From an uncultured Roseovarius sp. (GTDB taxonomy: Bacteria > Pseudomonadota > Alphaproteobacteria > Rhodobacterales > Rhodobacteraceae), in the NCBI RefSeq assembly GCF_913054395.1, contig NZ_CAJXIP010000022.1, positions 1 through 37,702 on the forward strand: a stretch of DNA of 37,702 nucleotides. The letters are read 5' to 3'. This document shows positions 7,001-14,096 of the stretch, piece by piece (the stretch's first letter is position 1; every line of letters starts with the position of its first letter). The translations under genes and the position numbers were made by a program. A model generated the notes under the pieces. The model had not been told where the DNA came from and did not search any database. It saw nothing but the letters and a program-made list of their open reading frames with translations.

Positions 7001-9668
7001 CATCCGCCCCCTTGACGCGACCCTCAATGACGGTGATGTCGCCGTCTCCGTCGGCCACCTCGAAGAGATGCACGGTCCGATTAGCCTCCGAGACGCCGTC
7101 AAGTGGAGAGTCGACCACGGCGGTGGCTATAAGGCTGGTCTCGATCGGACCCGAACCGCTCAGATCGAATGCGAGAGCATGATCGAAGCCGCCGTTCTCA
7201 TAGGCGCCATCGGGCCCGTCCGCACCGTACCGGATCGAGGACCCCACGGATCCGAAAAGAGCGCTGATCTGCCCGGCGGTCGATTCGAGCCGCCCAATCG
7301 CCTGATCAATCCCCTCATCGCCGACGTTGTTGTAGCCACCGGGGTTGGTCTTCCAGACCGCAGTATTGGCGGTCCCGTCCACGATCACGTCGTCAAGGTC
7401 CCCGTTGCCGGTGCCTGGACCATAAGGTCCGGGATCCGTGGCGCTGATGCTTTCGGCTTCACCCGCAGCAAAGTTGTCCGCGCCATCCGCGAGTTGGTCG
7501 TTGTCGGGATCGATGGTTTCATCGAGATTGACGCCAAGCGCCGCGATCTCGCCCTCTCCGACATCTTGCGACACCGTCACGACCGGTTCATCGTCGCCGA
7601 TACCGAAATTGCCGCCCAAATCCACGGAGGCGGCATCGCTATCGGTGTCGCTGTCATTGTCCGTAATGGTGTCCGACCTCTGAACCGCAAGCTGTCCATT
7701 GTCGAGCAACAGGATATCCTGCGTGACAGGATCGTTGTCGGCAACAGGCTGGTCAATGACGCCCTTCTGTTCGAAAGTTACCACTGAACCGCTAATAGTG
7801 ATCTCGAAGATTTCCGTCGCGGTGCCGTCCAGAACCGCGGCATAGCCACCGCCAGCGCTGACCGCCCAGACAAGGTTGGTGCCGCCACTCGTGGCCTGGC
7901 TGCCGCCCATCATTACGGCTGATCCGATCACCGGCGTCAGCACAAGGCTGTATGTCGTCGCAAGACCAGTGCCGCCATCGGTGCCGTATTGGTGGTTGGT
8001 GGTGAATGCGCCCGAGAAATCAAGCGTCGCAGTCGTTGGATCCTGGTTCGCAATTGCATCGTCGGTCGGATAACCGGTGCCGTTGTTGCCCTCCCAGTTA
8101 CCGTCCGTCGTGGTATTGCCGTCAAATAGATAAACAGTGCCCGGCTCTGTACCTGCACTGACAGAGGCAGTGGGGCCATCGTCGTCATGCAGCATGTCTG
8201 CGCCCACGTTCGCGGAGACCTCGCCGCCGACTTGGGTCGTCACAACGCCCCAGTCTATGGCACCGTCATTGGTGTGCAGAAGCGCGTGGTCCACGTCGCC
8301 TGCCCAGTCCAGCGTGATCAGATCCTGAGAGTCGACCCCGTTCAGAATGACCTTGGTCGGTCCGCTGCCAAAATCATCGACAAAATCGACCACGATCATA
8401 CGTCCGTTCAGGTTGTATGTCTGATGCGCCGTCGTCGCATCAAAAGTCGCTTCGAGCGAGGCGTAGGTTCCGTCGGGCAACTCAGCGCCCACCGGCCAGG
8501 TGATCTTGACCGAGGAGATCGGGACGACATCCGCGGGGTCGCCGAGGGTCTGATCCGGGTCGCCCTGAGCGGCGCCATTATCTTCGATCAGATCGGCACC
8601 ATCAGTGTAATTTCCGAAATAGCCGCTCAGCTCGACCTCGATGCCCGAAGTGTCACCAACGGCCTGCACGATGCCAAAGCCCATTTCGGTCTGGGACTGG
8701 ATGGCGTCAAGGTTGTCGGCATCGGTGCCCTTGTAGTAGTTCCCGACCGGCTGATCGGTCAGTGTGAAGGCCACGAAAATGCCGTCGCCCGGGCCGGTAC
8801 TCTGGTTGTTGACGCCCACAGTGGCGATATCGAGACTCGGGGTGAGATTGAACACACCCGCGCTGCTGGTGTTCAGAAGGGCGCCGCTTGTATTGCCCTT
8901 TTCAAAGTCCTCATCAGCGTTGGACTGAACGTTGTAATTTTCACCGAGCACGAAAATCTTGACGGTGGGCGAGCTGTCCGGCGCGTCTTCGCCAGCCAGC
9001 CCGAACAGGAATTTCTTCGGATCAAGGCCCGAGAAAGTCAGGACCTGCCGGGTGTCGCCGTAGACCCATACATTGTCGGCAAGATCGACATAATCGGCAT
9101 CATGAAGCGTCGGGTCGGGGTTTGTGACGGCCCGGAAGGAGCCATAATAGACCTCCGCCGTCTTTAGGTCCGCCGCCGCGTCGAGATAGCCGACGATTAC
9201 GATGGACTCGGAGGAGAAATCGTTCAATTCATCGGGCAGCGTGCCGCCCCAAGAGGGATCGGTGGGCGCGGTCGTCGAGCCGACGAGCACCTGTCCATCT
9301 CCCACCGCATAAAGGTAGATGATTTCGTTCGTATCCGCGGTCAGAACGTTCGACCCGCCATCAGTCCAGACATCACCGTCGAGTGCCGTCCCCGAGCCAT
9401 CGGCCGCAAAGCGCAACTCTGCCACCGTCCCGGTTTCGTTCACGGTAATCCAGTCGTCCGCGCTGGCACCTACGGCGACGCGGTCGCCATAGGTCGTCGT
9501 CGCGTTCACCGCATCGGTGATCAGCCCGGCATTGACCAACAGCGTGTAGAAGTCATTCGAGATCGATTCAAGGTCGGTGGTGGTTCCGTCATTGTAATTG
9601 ATGTCACTATCTGTCGTGCCCTCCGATTGATCATGAATCAGGTCGGTGGTAATCGGGTCAATAGGCAT
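4005..9668 (-). CDS. Giant repeat-rich protein, likely type I secreted adhesin/surface protein
   Basis: The 1887-residue protein is acidic, rich in Asp, Gly and Thr and almost free of Cys and Lys, as usual for calcium-stabilised extracellular proteins. No N-terminal signal peptide is seen. Visible blocks: an N-terminal region (1-490) of unknown fold; module R1 (about 495-695); a block (about 700-1150) resembling the T1SS-143/DUF5801 repeats of large type I secreted proteins; modules R2 and R3 (about 1150-1355 and 1355-1555), near relatives of R1; and a C-terminal region ending in an acidic tail with FDWFIEGDPMAA, plausible as a type I signal. Canonical GGxGxDxLx nonapeptides are absent. Start chosen at ATG 9668, with AGGAGG at 9677-9682, 8 nt away; ATG 9809 has no comparable site. 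It is first in the operon with the exporter and adaptor. Adhesin or biofilm function is inferred from the family pattern, not shown. Confidence 0.82.
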   Translation of the reverse strand: MPIDPITTDLIHDQSEGTTDSDINYNDGTTTDLESISNDFYTLLVNAGLITDAVNATTTYGDRVAVGASADDWITVNETGTVAELRFAADGSGTALDGDVWTDGGSNVLTADTNEIIYLYAVGDGQVLVGSTTAPTDPSWGGTLPDELNDFSSESIVIVGYLDAAADLKTAEVYYGSFRAVTNPDPTLHDADYVDLADNVWVYGDTRQVLTFSGLDPKKFLFGLAGEDAPDSSPTVKIFVLGENYNVQSNADEDFEKGNTSGALLNTSSAGVFNLTPSLDIATVGVNNQSTGPGDGIFVAFTLTDQPVGNYYKGTDADNLDAIQSQTEMGFGIVQAVGDTSGIEVELSGYFGNYTDGADLIEDNGAAQGDPDQTLGDPADVVPISSVKITWPVGAELPDGTYASLEATFDATTAHQTYNLNGRMIVVDFVDDFGSGPTKVILNGVDSQDLITLDWAGDVDHALLHTNDGAIDWGVVTTQVGGEVSANVGADMLHDDDGPTASVSAGTEPGTVYLFDGNTTTDGNWEGNNGTGYPTDDAIANQDPTTATLDFSGAFTTNHQYGTDGGTGLATTYSLVLTPVIGSAVMMGGSQATSGGTNLVWAVSAGGGYAAVLDGTATEIFEITISGSVVTFEQKGVIDQPVADNDPVTQDILLLDNGQLAVQRSDTITDNDSDTDSDAASVDLGGNFGIGDDEPVVTVSQDVGEGEIAALGVNLDETIDPDNDQLADGADNFAAGEAESISATDPGPYGPGTGNGDLDDVIVDGTANTAVWKTNPGGYNNVGDEGIDQAIGRLESTAGQISALFGSVGSSIRYGADGPDGAYENGGFDHALAFDLSGSGPIETSLIATAVVDSPLDGVSEANRTVHLFEVADGDGDITVIEGRVKGADGAWGGGDDFVIVRMSLTNKDDPANATIVYENFAPVQNPNTNLQDDTVGVYIPAIVGESLSIVYSVDARDKDLDTDAGSASVVLIDDDTTILEIDDDGPGSLASPDTVDLWEDGLPDGLTDNDGEAEVTTESGDLSTQVIAGTDGVKNFGWTTDASFLTGLNALGHSSGGDPLVWTIDHDVPALMDADVLYGKTTIGDETIVEVIVSEDGTYDMTVYGPLDNLVIGEEATIIIDYTDGLVAYEGDNDPVAFQPNALRMRLENDAPYAEVNADGTEPDVQYLFDGNATTVGGNGNFEGDNGFGLPLGDAPADGVTDSVTVNFSGAFSDANLYGADGPGSTVTDFTLVPDTGLDGSAVMMSGVAVASNGTGVVWDVVDDYTINATAGVGGTVVFSLTSDGLGGVTFSQNAVLDHLRADTSAPYTTDILTLDDGQVALRRTDTVTDYDTDQDSAYDDIDLGGNFGIGDDAAVANVNAGGTEPDAVYLFDGNTSGSGNFEGDNGFGLPTGDATADGPNTVVVNFAPAFGDTNRYGGDGPGSTVSVHSLQLLVTAGSAVMMSGSQAESGGVGLVWAIDGVTGDYLAVTDNLEEDEILRFSVSAAGLVTFTQSGVLDHPVIAAAAPYTTDILTLDDSQLAIRRTDTVTDYDGDQDVDYAEVDLGGNFGAGDDGPVISPTDGGILSDIPTIDFIAGETETVDEEIAYGADGAGDFIITSVGAVSVPMGSVLGTITSEISIDGHSVTYFSSGIDAQTPEIPDDGAFFEVQLDPSNGDYTGTILASPPLIKLPLFSGGTLPGGPVEEYTPVPPGDIVTFDGFISADWDGDGTMGTLTLKQQFDSGGDNNGPVNSAESNEDINIDTNGIGLENAIMNENEALSMWFSQDVAGVEIVFEGSTGGLSTFSIQVEAYDDGVFVDSDIISGLTAPNGPNSLAVEFIADDEFDELYLSLSLTGNDAIRIPEISAFTFAEIDDLTGTVNVELSDFEGDTDAGSFDWFIEGDPMAA
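5002..5601 (-). repeat. Module R3 of the giant protein, about 200 residues
   Basis: This is the third copy of a module running from a TEPDAVYLFDGN-type opening to VDLGGNFGAGDDGP. Shared landmarks are NFEGDNGFGLP, YGGDGPGSTV, GSAVMMSG, YTTDILTLDD and RRTDTVTDYD. It follows R2 directly, and the two copies are still clearly similar at DNA level, which points to relatively recent duplication. Confidence 0.85.
5602..6218 (-). repeat. Module R2 of the giant protein, about 205 residues
   Basis: The second copy of the module has the landmarks TEPDVQYLFDGN, NFEGDNGFGLP, YGADGPGSTV, GSAVMMSG, APYTTDILTLDDGQ and IDLGGNFGIGDD. It is directly adjacent to R3 and separated from R1 by the T1SS-143-like block of about 450 residues. 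Confidence 0.85.
7584..8182 (-). repeat. Module R1 of the giant protein, about 200 residues
   Basis: The most N-terminal and most diverged copy keeps TEPGTVYLFDGN, NWEGNNGTGYP, GSAVMMGGSQA, QDILLLDNGQLAVQRSDT and VDLGGNFGIGDD. It is separated from R2 and R3 by unrelated sequence, so the modules are not a simple tandem array. Confidence 0.82.
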
Positions 9669-10267
9669 ATCTGAATCCTCCTGTCGCCTGAGGGGAAGAT
9701 TCGGCACCGACAAACCGACGTCGCACATTACAAAGAAGTTCGGTTCAAAAGGTTGAGCTACGCCGGGGTCGCTTGCCGACAACCCCTGATCAAAACGCGA
9801 TGATATCACGCCTCAGATTCGTAGCATTGATAACTGTCAACACTGCCGGCGCAATCGGCCAAGACATTCCGTTACATCACTTTTTTTGCCAAAAAGAGGC
9901 CATTTATGTCGGGCTGACGTCCAAGGGCGGGGAAAACGAACCCACAGAAAGCCATGCTGACGGCAACCGGCCTTCCTAGCAGGAACATGCCACAAGCGTC
10001 TAAAACAGGATATCGGTGGTGATGCCCGCAGGGCGGCCGCGCGATCTGGCCATGGCGAATTGAGACTCCGACATCCTAGGCGAAATACAGCCGAATCTGA
10101 TCCGCTTCGGGCCCTGAAGATGTCGGCGGAAAAAAATCCGATTATAAGATAGTGCAGCGGTCGCATTCATTGACGACCCACATCGGAGCACGTCGTGCCG
10201 CCTCCGCACCGGGAGCCACGGCGTCAACTTCGACAAAAAAACAAGAGCAGGCGTTACGGAGCGGAAC
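9669..10267. promoter_or_regulatory. Divergent intergenic region between giant protein and metalloprotease genes
   Basis: About 600 bp separate the two divergent genes and must hold both promoters. Visible: the AGGAGG ribosome site for the leftward gene (9677-9682), a GGAG site at 10258-10261 for the rightward gene, and AT-rich patches near 9879-9896 (T-run, TGCC, A-run) and 10129-10150. I could not identify a clear -35/-10 pair or a known operator. No convincing gene is seen here. Confidence 0.5.
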
Positions 10268-12586
10268 ATGGCAACAGGCAAGGGCAACGGCAAGGTATTC
10301 AATAACGGCGACCCGACCAACGACAGCGGCGAGGTGGTCCTGAAGGGCGGGCGCGGAGATGACATTTACGTGGTCTCTTCGCTTTCAGTCCGCATTGACG
10401 AAAAGAAGAACGGCGGCATCGATCAGGTGTTTGCCTCAGTGGACTACTCCCTGGACGATAATGTCGAGTTCCTCACCCTTGAGGGAGACGGCGACCTGTC
10501 GGGCACCGGCAACGATCTCGACAACGTCATCGCAGGCAATTCCGGGGCGAACTTTCTTGACGGCCGTGCAGGCGATGACCAACTCTCGGGCGGGATCGGT
10601 GATGACAGCCTTATCGGTGGATCAGGGGCGGACTTCATCGACGGTGGCGACGGTTTTGATACCGTGTACTACTCGGACAACCTGTCCACATATTCTCTCG
10701 AATGGGCAAACAAGGATCTTTGGATCACCGACGGCTTTGGCGACACGGACATACTTCGAAATGTGGAACTACTTTTTTTTGCGGACCAGACCATGTCGCT
10801 GGTCCCGGAGCCCGAAGCGCCGCCCGCCGAAGAGCCCCTCCCAGAGCAACCGGCCCCTGAAGAGCCTGTCGCTGAGGATCCTCCACCGCCGCCACCTGCC
10901 GTGGCTTCGGATGACATTGCAGTCACGAACGAGGATCAGCCAGTCACCATTTCGATACTCGATAACGATTCCGGCGTCGGGTTGACTGTCACAAACTTTA
11001 CCAACGGCGCCGCCGGCACCGTTTCAATTAGTAGCGAACAAACTCTGATCTACACGCCCGATCCCGATAGCTGGGGGAGCGATACCTTTTCCTATACCGT
11101 CATCGACAGTACAGGCGCGCTTGCCAGTGCCACAGTCTCGGTAACCATTGCGGAGGTGAATGACGCCCCAGGGGTTGTGGATGACGCCTTCGAGGCACAA
11201 TCGGGGGAGACCTTTGTCAGCGGCGTCAGCGTTCTGTCCAATGATTTCGACGTCGACGGCGACATTCTGCACATCGCGGCTTTCGATACCTTGAGCGAAC
11301 AGGGCGGAACAGTGCAGTTTGCGGAAGACGGGTCTTTCACCTACCTTGCAGCAGACGGATTCTCGGGCACCGACCGCTTTTCCTACACGGCCAGCGACGG
11401 CCGGGGAGGCAAAACCACGGCAATGGTCGAGATCGCGGTTCTGCCGCCACCGGATCCGACACTGGATCCGACACCGCTTCCACCACCTCCCGAAGAAACC
11501 CAGGACTCCGACTACTTCATCGCTGCACTGATGGCAGGTGACTGGTACCGCCTCAACGCGAACGAAGCCTACGGAACAGGTGCCGTGGTCACCTATGCCT
11601 TCGCAACCGAGACGCCGGATTATTATGATGCGGACAGCATTCACAGGGATGGGTTCCTCGCGTTCGATGAAAGTCAGCAAGCCAATACGCGAGAGGCGCT
11701 CGACAGTATCGAGGCCTTCAGCGGACTCACTTTCATCGAGTCCACCGTCGCGGATGCGGAGATGGTGTTCGGCTTCGCCGATATCGGTTCCAGCGGCCTT
11801 GCCTACTGGCCGACCTATGACGGGACGGGCAAAATGGCGAGCGACGTGTGGCTTGATGACGGGCTCGCGATTTCCTCGCTCGATCAGGGATCGGAACAAT
11901 ATGGCACCCTGATCCACGAGATTGGCCATGCGATCGGTCTGACCCACCCAATCCTGACAGCGGAAGAGGAAAATCAGGCTTTCACGATCATGGCCGATCC
12001 GCTGCATCCGACCATGGGAGGTGTCGAAGCCGAGACCTTCATGCAATACGACATCGCGACGCTACAGTACCTCTACGGGGCTAACGACAACCATGCCGCC
12101 GGCGACGATACCTATACCTTTGCCGAGTTTGACGGCAATGTGATGACTCTATGGGACGGGGGCGGGTACGATACGATAGATCTCTCCGGTGCAACGCAGG
12201 GCGTCGCGCTGAACCTGAGCGACGGGGCGCAAAGTACCATCAGCGCGACCGGAACCGGGAATCTGACAATCGCCATCGGAACATCCATCGAGGCCGCGGT
12301 AGGCAGCGCCTATGACGACCGTTTGGCAGGCAACGCGCTAGACAACACATTTACCGGCGGCAGTGGCAGCGACATCTTTGCCTTCGACATGGACTGGGGA
12401 CAGGACACGGTCACCGACTTCGTGGAGGGCGAAGATTTTCTGGACTTTTCACAAACCGGGCTCGTGTTCGAGGCTCTCAATATTACGATGGTGGATGGGG
12501 GTGTCGTGATCGAAAACAATGACGACTCGGTTTTCCTTGACGGTATCACTCAAACGCTGAGCGAAGGGGATTTTCTTTTCGGCTAG
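10268..12586 (+). CDS. Serralysin-like (M10-type) secreted metalloprotease with RTX and Ig-like domains
   Basis: This 772-residue protein is a zinc endopeptidase candidate exported by a type I system. In order: RTX-type calcium-binding repeats near the N-terminus (about 85-130, for example GGIGDDSLIGGSGADFIDGG); a Pro/Glu linker (about 180-212); two tandem cadherin-like/Big-type Ig domains (about 212-300 and 300-395), each of the form DNDSG...GSDTFSYTVID; a Pro-rich linker; the protease domain with zinc motif HEIGHAIGLTH (His550, Glu551, His554, His560), a candidate Met-turn at IMAD and the serralysin-typical FMQYDIATLQYLYGAN; then more RTX-like sequence and an acidic C-terminus ending EGDFLFG, like a type I signal. 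GGAG lies upstream of ATG. Most serralysins place the protease first and RTX last, so this layout is unusual. Divergent from the secretion operon, which could export it. Confidence 0.85.
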   Translation: MATGKGNGKVFNNGDPTNDSGEVVLKGGRGDDIYVVSSLSVRIDEKKNGGIDQVFASVDYSLDDNVEFLTLEGDGDLSGTGNDLDNVIAGNSGANFLDGRAGDDQLSGGIGDDSLIGGSGADFIDGGDGFDTVYYSDNLSTYSLEWANKDLWITDGFGDTDILRNVELLFFADQTMSLVPEPEAPPAEEPLPEQPAPEEPVAEDPPPPPPAVASDDIAVTNEDQPVTISILDNDSGVGLTVTNFTNGAAGTVSISSEQTLIYTPDPDSWGSDTFSYTVIDSTGALASATVSVTIAEVNDAPGVVDDAFEAQSGETFVSGVSVLSNDFDVDGDILHIAAFDTLSEQGGTVQFAEDGSFTYLAADGFSGTDRFSYTASDGRGGKTTAMVEIAVLPPPDPTLDPTPLPPPPEETQDSDYFIAALMAGDWYRLNANEAYGTGAVVTYAFATETPDYYDADSIHRDGFLAFDESQQANTREALDSIEAFSGLTFIESTVADAEMVFGFADIGSSGLAYWPTYDGTGKMASDVWLDDGLAISSLDQGSEQYGTLIHEIGHAIGLTHPILTAEEENQAFTIMADPLHPTMGGVEAETFMQYDIATLQYLYGANDNHAAGDDTYTFAEFDGNVMTLWDGGGYDTIDLSGATQGVALNLSDGAQSTISATGTGNLTIAIGTSIEAAVGSAYDDRLAGNALDNTFTGGSGSDIFAFDMDWGQDTVTDFVEGEDFLDFSQTGLVFEALNITMVDGGVVIENNDDSVFLDGITQTLSEGDFLFG

Positions 12587-12666
12587 GCTGCGCGACTTCG
12601 GTAACGCTCGCCGTGTATCTCCTTCCGGTATCTTCAGGATTCATGACGGGTCATCCGTAAGTGGCG

Positions 12667-13455
12667 CTACGAGAGGAGTTCCTTGTTGGCTAAAAGATTC
12701 TTCAGGTTCGTGATCGAACAAAGATCTTCTTCACCCACCCTTTCGGCCAGCGCACCAGTATCCAGAATCAAGATACGGTTAGGTGTGTTGATGATGATGT
12801 CGCCCGCTTCGGCCAGTGCGTGCAAGGCGCGAGAGATCGATTCTGGTCGCGTCCCGAGAAGATGCGCCTGATCCAGACGGCTCATCGGAATGTTGACTTC
12901 GATTCCGTCTCGCCTGGCCTGCACCAAGTGCTCTACGCCCACAAACCGTGTACACATGATCAGCAGAAACCCTGCGACGCGGTTAACAATCTTTGCATTC
13001 GACAGAATCACCATCCAGTCGCGTGTACGGTCCAACTCGTTGAGAATATTCAGAAGCACGGCGCGGTCCAGTTCGGGAGACCGTCTCATAAGCGTTTCGA
13101 AGCGCCCGCGTGGGAAGGCGTAGACCTCTGTATCGGTCGCGGCCTCGATCGCAACTTCTGTTGCGCCATCGAACACTTGGCCAAAAATGTCGCCTTCCAC
13201 CAGAAGGCCTACGATCGGATGCCGCCCATCTGTCAGGGTTTTCTGCATCCGCAGAATGCCCGAAGCGACGATCCCGACGAAGTTAATTTCCTCACCCTCA
13301 CGGGTAATGGCCTGTCCGGCGGGGAAACGCACCAATTGCTGCATGGCACCCAAGGCCTCGCGCGTCTCATGACACAGATCCGTGAACACACTTAAGGCGT
13401 TGTGATCGTTTCTGGATCGCTTGTCAGGCTTGTCAGGCATATCTCTTTTTGCCAA
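12667..13455 (-). CDS. Crp/Fnr-family transcriptional regulator without Fe-S cysteines
   Basis: The 262-residue protein has an N-terminal cyclic-nucleotide-binding-type beta barrel (about 25-150, with FPAGQAITREGEE and GLLVEGDIFGQ), a dimerisation helix and a C-terminal winged helix (about 180-235). The recognition helix reads LLGTRPESISRALHAL and keeps the E-x-x-S-R pattern that in FNR contacts TTGA half-sites. The cysteine cluster of true FNR/FnrL is absent: only one Cys lies near the N-terminus (FTDLC). The signal is therefore unknown; it is not an oxygen sensor of FNR type. It lies tail to tail with the metalloprotease gene. A perfect FNR box and a TATAAA element upstream suggest control by a DNR/FNR-type protein or by itself. 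Its targets cannot be read from the sequence. Confidence 0.85.
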   Translation of the reverse strand: MAKRDMPDKPDKRSRNDHNALSVFTDLCHETREALGAMQQLVRFPAGQAITREGEEINFVGIVASGILRMQKTLTDGRHPIVGLLVEGDIFGQVFDGATEVAIEAATDTEVYAFPRGRFETLMRRSPELDRAVLLNILNELDRTRDWMVILSNAKIVNRVAGFLLIMCTRFVGVEHLVQARRDGIEVNIPMSRLDQAHLLGTRPESISRALHALAEAGDIIINTPNRILILDTGALAERVGEEDLCSITNLKNLLANKELLS

Positions 13456-13561
13456 TCAAGTTAACATCTGTTTCGATTATAAACTTCAAGAAAACGCGGA
13501 CAGTAATAGTCTTGATCCACCTGGCGCAAAATAGGGCGATGTGAGCCTATCCTGACTTTAA

Positions 13562-13567
13562 TTTATA
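13562..13567 (-). promoter_or_regulatory. Candidate -10 element (TATAAA) for the Crp/Fnr-family gene
   Basis: On the minus strand TATAAA lies at 13567-13562. A start about 7 nt further on (near 13555) puts the centre of the FNR box at about -40.5, the standard class II activation distance. This leaves a leader of about 100 nt before ATG 13455. Confidence 0.5.
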
Positions 13568-13588
13568 AACGCCAATCGCATTGCTCAA

Positions 13589-13602
13589 TTGATCGAAATC
13601 AA
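13589..13602. promoter_or_regulatory. Perfect FNR/DNR box TTGAT-N4-ATCAA
   Basis: TTGATCGAAATCAA matches the FNR consensus exactly on both half-sites. The leftward direction has a well-placed TATAAA; the rightward direction has no matching -10. It therefore most likely controls the Crp/Fnr-family gene at 12667-13455. The half-site differs from the TTGAC sites of norC and nirS. Confidence 0.75.
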
Positions 13603-13619
13603 TGAGGTTCAAGGGTGCT

Positions 13620-13685
13620 ATGAGCGAATGGGATGAACAGTCGGCCTACTCCCCTATTCGTTGGAGAGTTTCCGGCGCAGTTTAA
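13620..13685 (+). other. 21-codon open frame of unknown status
   Basis: ATG 13620 begins 17 nt after the FNR box and the frame runs 21 codons (MSEWDEQSAYSPIRW and a few more) to TAA. There is no good ribosome binding site, and the box is too close to the ATG for class II activation. It may be the cut-off start of a lost gene or chance. I do not recognise it. Confidence 0.2.
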
Positions 13686-13721
13686 GCTATTTTTTGCAGT
13701 TTCTGATCGGGGTCGGCCGTT

Positions 13722-14096
13722 TCATTTCTCTGCCAATAGACCACGGCAGGGGGTTGGCCAATTGGTATGACCGCCGCCGATCGCTGCGCGCACGGGTTTT
13801 CCCAGTCGCGGATGCAAGAGTGCCGCGCCGTGCTCAGCCGCGCCAAGGGCACCGACGATGGCGGCCTTGCCGTAGCTGACGGGCGGCGCGCCGAGGACGG
13901 CCATGGCCTCTGAAGCCAGTTGCGCGCCCAGCGTTGCGCCATATTCGAACAACTCTATCAGCTCGTCCTGATCGACCCCGGCACAGGGATTGCGCAGCAC
14001 GGCCAGCGCCGCCACCCGGGTGAGCGGAGCGCAGGGAGCGCCCATCTCGTCGGTCTCGGTCCGGTCCCGGATCAGCATTTGCTTTCGGATCAGCAT
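13722..14096 (-). pseudogene. Truncated DUF1185 'amino acid synthesis' family gene
   Basis: The first roughly 108 of 124 residues match the DUF1185 family (usually about 190-200 residues), including the pattern LTRVAALAVLRNPCAG, SYGKAAIVGALGAAEHGAAL and HPRLGKPVRAAIGGG. After GGG the expected family continuation is replaced by HTNWPTPCRGLLAEK and a stop. About 80 C-terminal residues are missing, so the protein is probably inactive. The start codon overlaps the MFS stop (ATGA), so it was once the third gene of the snoaL-MFS operon. The break near 13765 marks a deletion or insertion junction with the DNA that carries the FNR box. Family function is poorly defined. Confidence 0.75.

Noticed and set aside
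9669-9809. Upstream start (ATG 9809) for the giant secreted protein
   Set aside because: ATG 9668 has a perfect AGGAGG 8 nt away, and the 47 extra residues look unlike the rest of the protein.
9773-9979. Short plus-strand frame between the divergent secretion genes
   Set aside because: No ribosome binding site, no recognisable sequence, and partly overlaps the leader of the leftward operon.
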